The notes below the pieces were generated by a model, which was not told the DNA's origin, made no database searches, and saw only the letters and a list, made by a program, of their open reading frames with translations. A program made the translations under genes and the position numbers. Of a stretch of 56,452 nt of DNA, positions 36,488 through 46,064 are shown piece after piece (position 1 is the stretch's first letter; each line of letters opens with the position of its first letter). Source of the DNA: a bacterium HR17 (GTDB lineage Bacteria > Armatimonadota > Fervidibacteria > Fervidibacterales > Fervidibacteraceae); NCBI GenBank assembly GCA_002898575.1, contig BEHT01000023.1, positions 1 to 56,452 of the forward strand. The letters are read 5' to 3'.

Positions 36488-37339
36488 ATGGGCGTTAAAA
36501 AGGCAAACCCAGTGACGCCGGGCTTGCGCCACGCGACCTTCTACGACTTTGAGGAAATCACAAAGGACGAACCCGAAAAAAGTTTGGTCAAACCGCTGCG
36601 CAAGCGCGCCGGGCGCAACAATCAAGGGAAAGTCACTGTCCGCTTTCGGGGCGGTGGGGTCAAACGCCTTTACCGCGTCATTGACTTCAAGCGGGACAAG
36701 GACGGTATCCCCGCCAAAGTCATCGCCATTGAATACGACCCCAACCGCTCAGCGCGCATCGCGCTGCTGGAGTATGCGGACGGGGAACGCCGCTACATTC
36801 TCTGGCCGGAGGGCTTACAAGTCGGCGACACCGTGATGTCGGGTCCGGATGCGGATATCAAGGTCGGCAATTGCCTGCCGTTAGCGAACATTCCCGACGG
36901 CACGGTCATCCACAACATTGAACTGACGCCGGGCAAAGGCGGGCAACTGGTGCGCTCAGCGGGGACCTTTGCGGTGTTGATGGCGAAAGAGGGCAAATAT
37001 GCGACCGTGAAGATGCCGTCAGGGGAAATTCGGCTCATTAACCTAAAATGCCGGGCGACAATCGGGCGGGTCGGTTTGGCGGAGCATGAACTCATCAAGT
37101 TGGGGAAAGCGGGGCGGATGCGCTATTTAGGGCGGCGCCCCCATGTGCGGGGGTCGGCGATGAATGTGGATGACCACCCGCATGGGGGTGGGGAAGGCAA
37201 AGCGCCTATCGGCATGCCAGCCCCTAAGTCGCCTTGGGGCTGGGTCACGCTGGGGCGCAAGACCCGCAAGCCCCGTAAACCGTCGGATAAACTGATCGTC
37301 AAACGCCGGCGAATAGGTTACGGTGACAAAATGGTGTGA
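36488..37339 (+). CDS. rplB: Ribosomal protein L2
   Basis: 283 aa. Needed for subunit joining and peptidyl transfer. '[20 protein letters not shown]', '[20 protein letters not shown]', and the C-terminal '[18 protein letters not shown]' with the catalytically linked His are intact. AAGGGGTGTGA precedes the ATG. Confidence 0.98.
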   Translation: MGVKKANPVTPGLRHATFYDFEEITKDEPEKSLVKPLRKRAGRNNQGKVTVRFRGGGVKRLYRVIDFKRDKDGIPAKVIAIEYDPNRSARIALLEYADGERRYILWPEGLQVGDTVMSGPDADIKVGNCLPLANIPDGTVIHNIELTPGKGGQLVRSAGTFAVLMAKEGKYATVKMPSGEIRLINLKCRATIGRVGLAEHELIKLGKAGRMRYLGRRPHVRGSAMNVDDHPHGGGEGKAPIGMPAPKSPWGWVTLGRKTRKPRKPSDKLIVKRRRIGYGDKMV

Positions 37340-37350
37340 GGTGATCAGCC

Positions 37351-37635
37351 ATGGGGCGGTCACTCAAAAAGGGACCGTATTGCGACCCGAAACTGTTGCG
37401 GAAGGTTCAGGAGATGAACCGTAGGGGCGAAAAGCAGGTCATCAAGACTTGGTCACGGCGCTCTACGATCTTCCCGGAGATGGTGGGACACACGATCGCT
37501 GTTTACAACGGGCGACGCCATGTCCCTGTTTACATCACGGAGGCAATGGTCGGGCACAAACTGGGCGAATTTGCGCCGACGCGCACCTTCCGCGGGCACG
37601 GTGAAGCCAAAGAGCGCGTCGTGCGGGTCAAGTGA
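37351..37635 (+). CDS. rpsS: Ribosomal protein S19
   Basis: 94 aa. 30S head protein in contact with the A-site finger. [19 protein letters not shown], '[20 protein letters not shown]' and [16 protein letters not shown] are diagnostic. GAGGTGA lies upstream; it starts 11 bases after rplB. Confidence 0.98.
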   Translation: MGRSLKKGPYCDPKLLRKVQEMNRRGEKQVIKTWSRRSTIFPEMVGHTIAVYNGRRHVPVYITEAMVGHKLGEFAPTRTFRGHGEAKERVVRVK

Positions 37636-37660
37636 CGCCTAAAAGCGAGGGGAAATGCTG

Positions 37661-38026
37661 ATGGCGGAGCAAACCGTTAGCACGGTGCGGATCATTGCGC
37701 GACAACGCTATGTGCGGGTCTCCCCCAGCAAAGCCCGCCGCGTCGCTCAAGCCATCAAAGGCAAACCGGCGTTGGAAGCGCTCAACATGTTGCTGTTGAT
37801 GCCCCATAAGCCTGCGCGCCACTACGCCAAGTTGCTTAAACAGGCTATCGGTAACGCCGTCAACGATTACGAGTTGGACGAGGAGGGGTTGGTCGTCGTC
37901 AATGCACTGGCAGATAACGGTCCGATGTTCAAGCGATATCGCCCGCGCGCGCGGGGGCGTGTTTACACGGTGCGCAAACGCACCAGCCATTTAACGGTGG
38001 TCGTCGCGCCAAAGGAGGCAAGTTAA
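37661..38026 (+). CDS. rplV: Ribosomal protein L22
   Basis: 121 aa. Spans the 50S and lines the exit tunnel with its beta hairpin. 'RYVRVSPSKARRVAQAIKGK' and 'MFKRYRPRARGRVYTVRKRT' are typical. ATG 37661 gives better SD spacing (GAGGGG) than ATG 37655. It abuts rpsC directly. Confidence 0.96.
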   Translation: MAEQTVSTVRIIARQRYVRVSPSKARRVAQAIKGKPALEALNMLLLMPHKPARHYAKLLKQAIGNAVNDYELDEEGLVVVNALADNGPMFKRYRPRARGRVYTVRKRTSHLTVVVAPKEAS

Positions 38027-38755
38027 ATGGGGCAAAAGGTTAATCCCATCGGGATTCGTCTCGGCATCGTCAAAGACTGGCAGAGCCGATGGTTCGCGTC
38101 CCGCCATTACACTGACTGGGTCTTGGAAGACATCAGAATCCGCGACCACATCAAAAGCCGTTTCAAGGGGGCAGGCATCCCCCGCATAGAAATTGAACGC
38201 AAAGCCAACACGGTTATCGTCACCATCCACGCAGCCCGTCCGGGTATGATCATCGGGCATCGCGGGCGCACCATTGAACAGGTGCGTCAAGACTTGCACC
38301 GCTTGACCGGCGGTCGTGAAGTGCACATCCATGTCCGCGAGGTGGAACGCCCCGAGTTAGAAGCGCAGTTGCTGGCGGAGCAAATTGTCCAACAGATTGA
38401 ACGGCGCGTCTCGCACAAACGGGCAATGCGGCAAGCGGCGCAACGCGCCCTCAACGCCGGCGCGTTGGGCATCAAGATTATCGTGGCAGGGCGTTTGGGT
38501 GGAGCGGAATTGGCGCGCGACGAAAAACTGCACATCGGTCGTGTCCCGCTGAGCACCCTGCGCGCCGATATTGACTACGGCTTTGACGAAGCGTGGACAA
38601 AATGGGGGCGCATCGGCGTCCATGTATGGTTGTATCGCGGCGAGGTCTTGGAGAAGGGCGCCCAACGCGTCGTGTTGACCCAACAGCGTCAACCCGCACA
38701 GGTCGTCGCTGTCTCGTCGGAAGCCGAAGAGGAACTGGAAGAAGGGGGCGAGTGA
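38027..38755 (+). CDS. rpsC: Ribosomal protein S3
   Basis: 242 aa. mRNA-entry protein with a KH domain ([18 protein letters not shown]). Starts [18 protein letters not shown]. The C-terminal ~15 residues are acidic ([13 protein letters not shown]), a modest tail. AAAGGAGG precedes the ATG, inside the 3' end of rplV. Confidence 0.98.
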   Translation: MGQKVNPIGIRLGIVKDWQSRWFASRHYTDWVLEDIRIRDHIKSRFKGAGIPRIEIERKANTVIVTIHAARPGMIIGHRGRTIEQVRQDLHRLTGGREVHIHVREVERPELEAQLLAEQIVQQIERRVSHKRAMRQAAQRALNAGALGIKIIVAGRLGGAELARDEKLHIGRVPLSTLRADIDYGFDEAWTKWGRIGVHVWLYRGEVLEKGAQRVVLTQQRQPAQVVAVSSEAEEELEEGGE

Positions 38756-38760
38756 CCACC

Positions 38761-39186
38761 ATGTTGATGCCGCGCCGACGAAAGTTCCGCAAAGAACATC
38801 GCGGGACCATGAAAGGTAAAGCCACCCGCTGCAACACGATCACGCACGGCGAGTTTGGGTTACAAGCCTTAGAGCCAGGCTGGATCACCAACCGCCAGAT
38901 TGAGGCGGCGCGCATCGCCATCACCAACTTCGTTCGGCGCGCCGCTGTCATCCACATCCGCGTGTTCCCTCACAAACCCGTCACCAAAAAGCCGCTGGAA
39001 TCGCGGATGGGAGGCGGCAAAGGTGACCCTGAGTTTTATGTGGCGGTCGTCAAACCGGGCACGGTGCTCTTTGAGGTCAGTGGCGTCGCCCCTGAATTGG
39101 CGGTCCAAGCGTTGCATCGCGCGTCCTACAAACTCCCCGTCAAAACGCGCATCATCACGAAGGAGGGCAAAGTCGTCCATGTCTAA
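38761..39186 (+). CDS. rplP: Ribosomal protein L16
   Basis: 141 aa. 50S protein near the A-site tRNA elbow. [19 protein letters not shown], '[20 protein letters not shown]' and '[20 protein letters not shown]' are diagnostic. It starts five bases after rpsC; a longer frame from 38593 is read-through of rpsC. Its end overlaps rpmC by eight bases. Confidence 0.97.
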   Translation: MLMPRRRKFRKEHRGTMKGKATRCNTITHGEFGLQALEPGWITNRQIEAARIAITNFVRRAAVIHIRVFPHKPVTKKPLESRMGGGKGDPEFYVAVVKPGTVLFEVSGVAPELAVQALHRASYKLPVKTRIITKEGKVVHV

Positions 39187-39403
39187 ACGGCAGGCATTTT
39201 TGGAGCGGCTGCGCCAAATGGGCGACGCGGAACTGGTGCAGGAACTGGAAAACATTTACCGCGAACTGTTCAACCTTCGGCAGCAGAAAGCGATCGGCAA
39301 AGGGGTTGTGGAGCGTTCGCACCGCATCCGTGAGTTGAGGAAAAATGTCGCCCGCATTAAAACGCTGCTGCGCGAACGCGAATTGTTGCGGATCGGCGCG
39401 TGA
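39179..39403 (+). CDS. rpmC: Ribosomal protein L29
   Basis: 74 aa, two long helices as in L29: '[20 protein letters not shown]', '[10 protein letters not shown]' and '[20 protein letters not shown]'. Sits at the tunnel exit beside L23. Its ATG overlaps the end of rplP. Confidence 0.95.
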   Translation: MSKRQAFLERLRQMGDAELVQELENIYRELFNLRQQKAIGKGVVERSHRIRELRKNVARIKTLLRERELLRIGA

Positions 39404-39443
39404 CTTGACCCTTTAGGACAACGGAGCGAAGGGTGACGGATGA

Positions 39444-39869
39444 ATGGAACGACTGCGCGGAAGACGCAAAACTTTTGTCGGCACGGTCGTCAGCGATAAA
39501 ATGGACAAAACGGTCGTCGTGGCGGTTGACCGTTTGGTGCGGCATCCGCTTTACAAAAAGGTCATTCGGCGCACGAGCAAATTTTACGCCCACGATGAAC
39601 GCAATGAATGCCGTATCGGCGATATCGTGGAAATTGTGGAGACCCGTCCGCTGTCCAAACTGAAGCGGTGGCGGGTCGTTCGCATCGTCCAACGGGCAAA
39701 GGTGCCGTTGCCGGTCGTTCGCGAAGAGGTGGCGGAGGAAACCGAAGAGCAACTGCTGGAGGAGGTTTTGCAAGCGGACACGGCAGCACCGCCGTCCACA
39801 CCTACGGCTCAACCGGCGCCGTCGTCCGCGACGGAAAGTGCCGAACCATCGGCAGGGTCAGAAGTGTGA
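39444..39869 (+). CDS. rpsQ: Ribosomal protein S17 with acidic C-terminal tail
   Basis: 141 aa, against about 85 for most S17. Residues 1-88 are the OB-fold protein ([20 protein letters not shown], '[20 protein letters not shown]', '[11 protein letters not shown]'). The remaining ~53 residues begin with an acidic helix ([18 protein letters not shown]) and end in a Pro/Ala/Ser-rich stretch, likely disordered on the ribosome surface. The conventional spc order breaks right after this gene: a fusA-like gene follows instead of rplN. Confidence 0.95.
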   Translation: MERLRGRRKTFVGTVVSDKMDKTVVVAVDRLVRHPLYKKVIRRTSKFYAHDERNECRIGDIVEIVETRPLSKLKRWRVVRIVQRAKVPLPVVREEVAEETEEQLLEEVLQADTAAPPSTPTAQPAPSSATESAEPSAGSEV

Positions 39870-39965
39870 CCAGAAGATACCACAGAGCCCACAGCGCGGC
39901 GCCCGCTTGATTGAGCGCTTGAGCACTGAGCGCGCGCAAATTCGTGTCGTCAAAGGATGGTGGTC

Positions 39966-42020
39966 ATGATGGTGATGGTGCCGCAGCGCATCCGCAATGT
40001 GGCGTTGCTGGGTGCCCCTGGCGCAGGCAAAACCAGCCTGGGAGACACCATCCTGTGGGTCGCGGGCGCCGTGTCCCGCAGGGGCTCTGTAGACCAAGGC
40101 AGCAGTGTGTTTGACCACGAAGAGGAAGCCAAGAGCCGCCACCACAGTGTCAGCCTCTCATTGGGGCACTGTGTCTGGAACGAACATTGGATCAACATCG
40201 TTGACACGCCGGGGTTGCTGGACTTTTTCGGTGACGCTTACGCTGCCGTGCGCGTCGTGGAAGGCGCCATATTGGTTATTGACGGCACGGTCGGTGTGGA
40301 AGCGCAGGTTGAACGGAGTTTCCGCCTCCTTCGCCGACATCGGTTGCCCTGTGTCGCTTTCATCAACAAGGTAGACGACGAACGCGCCGACTTTGACAAG
40401 GTGTTGTCGGACATAGAAAGTCACCTGCAGGTGCACCCGCTGCCCTTGTGGGTGCCGCTGCGCGCCAGCAGCGTAGCCGTCACCCATGTTTTGAGCGGCG
40501 CCGTGGACGACGGCGAGCGCATCACCGCTGGGCAAGGAGGAACGGTCGCCGTCGCTGACCAGTGGCGGGAGCGTTTGGCGGAAGCCGTCGCCGAAACGGA
40601 TGACGAGTTGTTGGAAAAGTATCTGGCGGAAGGGACTTTGTCCGACGCAGAAGTTTTGTCGGGGCTGCGTCAAGTGGTCGCTGCGCAGGCACAAAACTTG
40701 CTGGTGTTTGCCGGCTCCGCCGTGAAAGGGTTAGGGGTGCGTCCGCTGTTAGACGCGATCGTCAGCCTCTTCCCGTCACCGTTGGACATCGCCGTGCCCG
40801 TTCAATCGGAGGGGCAGACAACGCCTTTAAAGCCGCAGCCTAACGGACCAGGGGTCGCTTTCGTGTTCAAACTGTTTGCCGACCCGTATGTGGGACGCGT
40901 GACCGTGCTGCGGGTCTTCTCTGGTGTCATCCGCAGCGATTCTACGGTCACCAATGTCAACGCTGGGCGTAAGGAGCGCATCGGTCAACTGCTCGTCGCG
41001 CAAGGCAAGACCTATGAGCCGGTCGGTGAAGCGCCGGCAGGCGCCATCGTTTTGGTCGGGAAATTGGAGAGCACGCGAACCGGACACACATTGTGCAGCG
41101 ACAACGCCAATATCCAGTTGCCGCCGATTGAGTTTCCGCGCGGCTACATGGAGCTGGCGGTCTACCCCAAATCGCAGGGTGACGAAGAGAAAATTCTGAG
41201 CGGGATCCAACGGCTTGCGGAGGAAGACGGCGTCTTCCGCTGGTACCGTCACCCCGAAACAGGCGAGACGATCATCGTCGGGATGGGCGATCAACATCTG
41301 GAGGTCATCGTGGAGAAATTGCGACGAAAATTCGGCGCACAGGTGGAGACGCGTCTGCCCAAAATCCCTTACAAGGAAACCGTCCGTAAGCCCGGCGAAG
41401 GCGAAGGGCGTTACATCAAGCAGACAGGCGGGCGCGGGCAATATGGCGTCGCCCGCATCCGCGTAGAGCCGTTGGAACGCGGGGCAGGGTTTGAATTTGT
41501 CAACCAAATCACAGGGGGTGTCATCCCGTCCAAATTCATCCCGTCAGTGGAAAAAGGCGTGCGCGAGGCGTTACAAAAGGGCGTTTTAGCGGGCTACCCA
41601 ATGGTAGATTTGCGTGTTATCCTTTACGACGGTAAACACCATGAAGTGGACTCGTCCGATTTCGCCTTTCAAATGGCGGGTGCTTTGGCGCTGCGCAGCG
41701 CCGCCGAAAAATGCGACCCGTATTTGTTGGAGCCGATCATGAAACTGGAAGTGTGGGCGCCTGAGGAGTTCGTCGGCGAAATTATCGGTGACTTGAACGG
41801 CAAACGCGGGCATGTGTTAGGGATTGAAGCGGAAGACGGGCTGCGCAAAATCACGGCGATGGTGCCGTTAGCGGAAATTCAACGCTACGCGGCAGACTTG
41901 CGTTCGCTCACGCGTGGGCGTGGCACTTATCGTGTGGAGTTCTCGCATTATGAAGAGGTGCCGCCACACATCAGCGCGCAGATCATCGCGCGCGCGAAAG
42001 CCGAACAGGGCAAGGAATAG
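39966..42020 (+). CDS. EF-G-like GTPase (FusA2 type) inside the spc operon
   Basis: 684 aa, all five EF-G domains in order. P-loop GAPGAGKTS (16-24) and NKVD (134-137) can bind GTP. But G3 reads DTPGLLDF (80-87): Leu replaces the catalytic His of DTPGHVDF. The switch I RGITI motif is replaced by RHHSVSLSL (58-66). Domain IV has '[20 protein letters not shown]'. This fits the EF-G2/FusA2 group of uncertain, probably non-translocating, function. AAAGG lies nine bases before ATG 39966. Its place between rpsQ and rplN, followed by repeats, is unusual. Confidence 0.9.
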   Translation: MMVMVPQRIRNVALLGAPGAGKTSLGDTILWVAGAVSRRGSVDQGSSVFDHEEEAKSRHHSVSLSLGHCVWNEHWINIVDTPGLLDFFGDAYAAVRVVEGAILVIDGTVGVEAQVERSFRLLRRHRLPCVAFINKVDDERADFDKVLSDIESHLQVHPLPLWVPLRASSVAVTHVLSGAVDDGERITAGQGGTVAVADQWRERLAEAVAETDDELLEKYLAEGTLSDAEVLSGLRQVVAAQAQNLLVFAGSAVKGLGVRPLLDAIVSLFPSPLDIAVPVQSEGQTTPLKPQPNGPGVAFVFKLFADPYVGRVTVLRVFSGVIRSDSTVTNVNAGRKERIGQLLVAQGKTYEPVGEAPAGAIVLVGKLESTRTGHTLCSDNANIQLPPIEFPRGYMELAVYPKSQGDEEKILSGIQRLAEEDGVFRWYRHPETGETIIVGMGDQHLEVIVEKLRRKFGAQVETRLPKIPYKETVRKPGEGEGRYIKQTGGRGQYGVARIRVEPLERGAGFEFVNQITGGVIPSKFIPSVEKGVREALQKGVLAGYPMVDLRVILYDGKHHEVDSSDFAFQMAGALALRSAAEKCDPYLLEPIMKLEVWAPEEFVGEIIGDLNGKRGHVLGIEAEDGLRKITAMVPLAEIQRYAADLRSLTRGRGTYRVEFSHYEEVPPHISAQIIARAKAEQGKE

Positions 42021-42060
42021 AGGCGTCGGATGACCCCTATCGTCCACGCCTTTTTGTCGC

Positions 42061-42402
42061 GACTGCTGTGTTGGGTAACAGGTTTTGGTCGGAGGGCGGC
42101 TCTCTGAGCCGCCAAACATTGGCGCGTCAGGAGACGCGCCCTCCGAACGGCAAACAAGGTAACTCTCGGAGGGCGGCTCTCTGAGCCGCCAAACATTGGC
42201 GCGTCAGGAGACGCGCCCTCCGAGATACTGCTGGAAGGAAAAATAGCAGTCGCGACAGCGCTTGCTTCCCGTTATCCGCAGAGACTTTTAGAGCGGATTC
42301 TTGTGGATTGCTGTGTTGGGTAACAGGTTTTGGTCGGAGGGCGGCTCTCTGAGCCGCCGAACATTGGCGCGTCAGGAGACACGCCCTCCGAACGGCAAAC
42401 AA
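42061..42402. repeat. Direct duplication of about 96 bp carrying a repeat unit
   Basis: 42061-42156 and 42306-42402 are nearly identical, with a shift of 245 bases. Both begin with TGCTGTGTTGGGTAACAGG and continue through one complete two-hairpin unit into AACGGCAAACAAG. About 80 bases of unique non-coding sequence (42225-42305) lie between. Confidence 0.85.
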
Positions 42403-42629
42403 GATGGCTCTCGGAGGGCGGCTCTCTGAGCCGCCAAACATTGGCGCGTCAGGAGACACGCCCTCCGAACGACAAACAAGATGGCTCTCGGAGGGCGGCT
42501 CTCTGAGCCGCCGAACATTGGCGCGTCAGGAGACACGCCCTCCGAACGACAAACAAGATGGCTCTCGGAGGGCGGCTCTCCTGAGCCGCCGAAGAAAGAG
42601 CGGCGCGTCAGGAGACGCGCCCTTCGGAG
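42090..42629. repeat. Six two-hairpin repeats between the fusA-like gene and rplN
   Basis: Units start at 42090, 42167, 42335, 42412, 42489 and 42566; the last four have an exact 77-base period. Same orientation as the 15.8-kb array. The first arm is GGCGGCTC-TCT-GAGCCGCC, the second GGCGCGTC-AGGA-GACGCGCC (one mismatch in units 3-5), joined by an AAACATT- or GAACATT-type linker, and separated by AACGGCAAACAAG-like spacers. Confidence 0.95.
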
Positions 42630-42635
42630 TTTTTT
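42566..42635 (+). terminator. Last repeat unit followed by T6, terminator-like
   Basis: The sixth unit folds as two arms on an outer stem (CTCGGAGGGCG with CGCCCTTCGGAG, one bulge) and runs straight into TTTTTT (42630-42635). It could end transcripts from the fusA-like gene or act as a partial terminator within the spc operon. The following rplN starts at 42684. Confidence 0.5.
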
Positions 42636-42683
42636 AATGAACGACAGCGACGGGGAGACCGAGTGGAAACGGAGGGACCGTTG

Positions 42684-43046
42684 ATGGTGCAACCTATGAG
42701 CAAACTGAAAGTCGCCGATAACTCAGGTGCGCGGGTGATCCAATGCATTCGCGTCTTACGGGGCAACGCCCGTTACGGCAACATCGGTGACATCATTGTC
42801 GCTTCGGTGAAAGACGCCATCCCTGGTGCGGCGGTGGAGAAGGGCGAGGTCGTCCGCGCGGTCATCGTGCGGACGGCGCGGGGCATTCGGCGTCCCGACG
42901 GCAGTTTCGTGCGGTTTGACGAAAACGCCGCCGTGCTCATCGACAAAAACAACAACCCTGTTGGGACACGCGTGTTCGGACCCGTTGCACGGGAATTGCG
43001 CAGCAGTTTCGTGAAAATCCTTTCGTTGGCGCCTGAAGTCGTCTAA
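42684..43046 (+). CDS. rplN: Ribosomal protein L14
   Basis: 120 aa. 50S protein at the subunit interface. '[20 protein letters not shown]', '[20 protein letters not shown]' and '[20 protein letters not shown]' are diagnostic. ATG 42684 has GGAGGGA upstream; an in-frame start at 42663 lacks it. It resumes the spc order after the inserted gene and repeats. No clear promoter was found in front. Confidence 0.97.
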   Translation: MVQPMSKLKVADNSGARVIQCIRVLRGNARYGNIGDIIVASVKDAIPGAAVEKGEVVRAVIVRTARGIRRPDGSFVRFDENAAVLIDKNNNPVGTRVFGPVARELRSSFVKILSLAPEVV

Positions 43047-43090
43047 AATCAACCGAACGGCTCGTCAGGCACTGAGGAGGTCGCTTCGCG

Positions 43091-43453
43091 ATGGCGCGCA
43101 GAGGCACCGTCAAAGCATCCATCAGATGGAAGATGAACATCAAGCGCGGCGACATCGTGCAGGTCATCTCCGGCAGCGCCTTGTGGCGGGGCAAACGGGG
43201 GCGTGTCCTGCGCGTTTTGCCGAAGGAAAACCGGCTCGTCGTTGAAGGCGTTTACTTGGTCTGGAAGCACCAGCGCCCGATGGGGCAGATGATGCAAGGA
43301 GGGCGTATCCAGAAGCCCGCCCCGATCCATCGGTCCAAAGTGATGCTGGTTTGTCCGCATTGTGACAAGCCGACGCGCATCAAGATGGTCATGCAAGCCG
43401 ATGGGCGCAAAGTGCGGGCATGCAAACGGTGTGGCGAAATTATTGACACCTAA
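43091..43453 (+). CDS. rplX: Ribosomal protein L24, zinc-ribbon form
   Basis: 120 aa. The KOW motif lies in [20 protein letters not shown]. The C-terminus has [10 protein letters not shown] and CKRCGEII, a four-cysteine zinc ribbon found in a subset of bacterial L24. Assembly initiator of the 50S. GAGGAGG lies upstream of the ATG. Confidence 0.96.
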   Translation: MARRGTVKASIRWKMNIKRGDIVQVISGSALWRGKRGRVLRVLPKENRLVVEGVYLVWKHQRPMGQMMQGGRIQKPAPIHRSKVMLVCPHCDKPTRIKMVMQADGRKVRACKRCGEIIDT

Positions 43454-43483
43454 CGCCACCCTGTCCACCTGAGGTGAAGGATT

Positions 43484-44101
43484 ATGGCGCGCAAAGAGAA
43501 AGGGCAAGAACTGCGACAACCCGCCCTAGAAACGAGCGGGGAGCGATATGTGCCCCGCTTGCGCCAGTATTACCAGCGGGAAGTCGTGCCCAAATTGATA
43601 CAGCAGTTCGGTTACAAAAACATCATGCAAGTGCCGCGCATCGTCAAAGTGGTCATCAATGTCGGCGTCGGTGACGGCAAGGATGACGCCCGCGCTATCG
43701 ACTCCGCCGTCAAAGAGATTTCGTTGATCACGGGACAGCGCCCGGTGGTTCGTCGGGCAAAGCGGGCAATCGCCGGTTTTCGGTTGCGAAAGGGACAGCC
43801 CATCGGCGTGACGGTCACGCTCCGCCGTGACCGTATGTGGGACTTTTTGGATCGCTTAATCAACTTGGCACTGCCGCGCATCCGCGACTTCAAAGGGCTA
43901 CCTGCCGATGCCTTTGACGGACGGGGCAACTACAACCTCGGCATCGCTGAACAACTGATTTTCCCTGAACTCACTTACGACGATGTGTATCGGGTGCGGG
44001 GCATGAACATCTCCATCGTCACGACGGCGAAGACGGACGAAGAGGCGTCAGCCCTACTGAAAGCCTTAGGGTTCCCGTTGCAAAACGGTAAGGCTGCGTA
44101 A
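43484..44101 (+). CDS. rplE: Ribosomal protein L5
   Basis: 205 aa, about 20 over the norm owing to an N-terminal extension ([20 protein letters not shown]). Binds 5S rRNA and contacts the P-site tRNA. '[20 protein letters not shown]', '[20 protein letters not shown]' and '[20 protein letters not shown]' are typical. GAGGTGAAGG precedes the ATG. Confidence 0.97.
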   Translation: MARKEKGQELRQPALETSGERYVPRLRQYYQREVVPKLIQQFGYKNIMQVPRIVKVVINVGVGDGKDDARAIDSAVKEISLITGQRPVVRRAKRAIAGFRLRKGQPIGVTVTLRRDRMWDFLDRLINLALPRIRDFKGLPADAFDGRGNYNLGIAEQLIFPELTYDDVYRVRGMNISIVTTAKTDEEASALLKALGFPLQNGKAA

Positions 44102-44126
44102 AGGCGCATGCGAAGGAGGCGCAAAG

Positions 44127-44315
44127 ATGGCGAGGAAGTGCCACATCGTCAAGGCGTTCATGAAAGAGCCGAAATTTCAGGTGCGCAAAAAAAATCGTTG
44201 CCATCGGTGTGGGCGCGGGCGCGCCTACATCCGTCGGTTCGGACTCTGCCGTATCTGTCTCCGAGAATTAGCCAGCCGAGGGTTGCTTGCCGGGGTTCGG
44301 AAAGCCAGTTGGTGA
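44127..44315 (+). CDS. rpsN: Ribosomal protein S14, zinc type
   Basis: 62 aa, the short zinc-binding form with [27 protein letters not shown] precedes the ATG. This form is usual in thermophiles and Gram-positives; a zinc-free copy is not in the window. Confidence 0.97.
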   Translation: MARKCHIVKAFMKEPKFQVRKKNRCHRCGRGRAYIRRFGLCRICLRELASRGLLAGVRKASW

Positions 44316-44340
44316 CAGCCTGTGACAGGAGGGACTGTAG

Positions 44341-44958
44341 ATGCCGGTCGTCAACGACCCAATCGGGGACATGCTGACCCGCCTGCGCAACGCCTACCGG
44401 GCGCGGCACGAGGAGGTCATCATGCCTGCGTCTAAGTTTCGCATCGCGGTGGCGGATGTCTTGAAGCGTGAGGGTTACATCGCCGACTACCGCGTCATCA
44501 CCGAACAAGAGTTGTCCAAAGGTTTACAACTTTTGGATCAAGCCTTGGAACGCAAGGCGATCTCCGGCGCGTTTGTGAAAAGTCCCGACTACGACCTGTT
44601 GGAAGCCGTGCGCAAAAAAGGCATCGCCGTCAGCCGCGATGCCGAACGAGCGTTGCGCACCCTTAAACAACTCTTTGAGACAGGGTTCATCCCCCATCCG
44701 CGCAAACGGGGCGTGCTCAAACAAGGTATCTTGGTCGTCAAACTGCGTTACTTGCCGGGGCGTCCGTCCCGACCGGCGATCACGGGCGTCAAACGCGTCA
44801 GCAAACCTGGTCGGCATCTATATGTGCGCAAGACGCAAATTCCGCGCGTCATGGCTGGTTTGGGTATCGCTATCCTGTCCACCAGCCAAGGCGTGATGAG
44901 CGACAGTGAAGCCCGTCGCAAGGGTGTCGGCGGCGAACTCTTGGCTTATGTCTGGTAA
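44341..44958 (+). CDS. rpsH: Ribosomal protein S8 with large internal insertion
   Basis: 205 aa against about 130. Residues 1-52 ('[20 protein letters not shown]', '[12 protein letters not shown]') and 128-205 ('[15 protein letters not shown]', '[16 protein letters not shown]', '[20 protein letters not shown]') match S8. Residues about 53-127 are extra: a mostly helical, charged segment ('[20 protein letters not shown]', '[19 protein letters not shown]') ending in basic PHPRKRG. The frame is unbroken and the base use matches the gene, so it is a real insertion at the hinge between the two S8 domains. AGGAGGGA precedes the ATG. Confidence 0.94.
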   Translation: MPVVNDPIGDMLTRLRNAYRARHEEVIMPASKFRIAVADVLKREGYIADYRVITEQELSKGLQLLDQALERKAISGAFVKSPDYDLLEAVRKKGIAVSRDAERALRTLKQLFETGFIPHPRKRGVLKQGILVVKLRYLPGRPSRPAITGVKRVSKPGRHLYVRKTQIPRVMAGLGIAILSTSQGVMSDSEARRKGVGGELLAYVW

Positions 44959-45032
44959 CCCGCCGCAGCGCAAGCGGTGAACCGAGGCATTGAAAACATG
45001 CAGGTGCGAGCGTCACACGGAGGGCGATGACG

Positions 45033-45617
45033 ATGTCGCGTATCGGTCGCAAACCCATCCCAATCCCGCAAGGTGTCAGTGTGGCGTTAGAAGACCACAC
45101 CGTTATCGTTCGCGGTCCCAAAGGGGAACTGCGTCAGTCCGTTCACCCGGACATTCGTGTGCGCGTGGAAGGCGGTCAGGTGATTGTGGAGCGGACGAAA
45201 GACCGGTGGCAATATCGCGCCTTTCACGGCTTGTATCGGTCTCTGATCGCCAACATGGTGCATGGCGTGGCGAACGGTTTTGAAAAAGTCTTGGAAGTGC
45301 GGGGGATGGGTTACCGCGTGGAGCAAAAATCGCCGACGCAAATCGTCTTGAATGTCGGTTACTCACACCCGGTGATTTTTGACGCCCCCGCAGGGATCAC
45401 TTTTGAGGTGCAGCCTGTGACGCCCAACCCGCAGAACGACTTTCTGTGCGCCCGCATCGTCGTGCGCGGCATTGACAAAGCGCTGGTCGGTAACACGGCT
45501 GCCCGGCTGCGAGCGGTGCGCCCACCGGACGCTTATAAGGGTAAAGGTATCCGTTACGCCGACGAACCGGTGCGCCTCAAGCCGGGCAAAGCCGCTAAAG
45601 GTAAGGGCAAGAAGTGA
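45033..45617 (+). CDS. rplF: Ribosomal protein L6
   Basis: 194 aa. Two repeated L6 domains. [20 protein letters not shown], '[18 protein letters not shown]' and '[20 protein letters not shown]' then '[20 protein letters not shown]' are diagnostic. A lysine-rich end follows. ATG 45033 has GGAGGGCGA upstream. Confidence 0.98.
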   Translation: MSRIGRKPIPIPQGVSVALEDHTVIVRGPKGELRQSVHPDIRVRVEGGQVIVERTKDRWQYRAFHGLYRSLIANMVHGVANGFEKVLEVRGMGYRVEQKSPTQIVLNVGYSHPVIFDAPAGITFEVQPVTPNPQNDFLCARIVVRGIDKALVGNTAARLRAVRPPDAYKGKGIRYADEPVRLKPGKAAKGKGKK

Positions 45618-45633
45618 TGGAGGGAATGACGGG

Positions 45634-46005
45634 ATGGCGGTAAAATATCGGACGCGCGCTGAACGGCGCACACGCCGTCACTGGCGTATACGCGCCCGTG
45701 TGGTCGGAACGGCAGACCGGCCGCGTCTCGCGGTCTTTCGCAGCCTCCGACACATTTACGCACAAGTCATTGACGACACGACAGGACGCACGTTGTGCGC
45801 CGCTTCCACGCTGGATAAAGCCTTGCGGGGCAAGTTACAAGGGTTGACAAAAACCCAGCAAGCCGCTGAAGTCGGCAAACTCATCGCCCAACGAGCGTTA
45901 GCGTTGGGCATCACGAAGGTCGCTTTTGACCGAGGGGGGCACAAGTATCACGGCAGGGTCAAAGCCCTCGCCGATGCCGCTCGGTCTGTCGGCTTGGAGT
46001 TTTAG
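45634..46005 (+). CDS. rplR: Ribosomal protein L18
   Basis: 123 aa. 5S rRNA-binding protein. '[20 protein letters not shown]', '[20 protein letters not shown]' and '[20 protein letters not shown]' are typical. ATG 45634 has GGAGGGAA ten bases upstream; the longer frame from 45472 overlaps rplF. Confidence 0.97.
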   Translation: MAVKYRTRAERRTRRHWRIRARVVGTADRPRLAVFRSLRHIYAQVIDDTTGRTLCAASTLDKALRGKLQGLTKTQQAAEVGKLIAQRALALGITKVAFDRGGHKYHGRVKALADAARSVGLEF

Positions 46006-46064
46006 CCTTTACCTTTTATCCGTTCGGGTCCGGCTAAGCGCAGAACGCTAAGGAGGGCGAACGC

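Noticed and set aside
39870-42683. Insertion sequence carrying the fusA-like gene
   Set aside because: No transposase, no terminal inverted repeats and no target duplication were seen; only the repeats flank its right side.
42127-42692. Open frames on both strands in the 42-kb array
   Set aside because: Same cause: translated repeat units with no independent protein signature.
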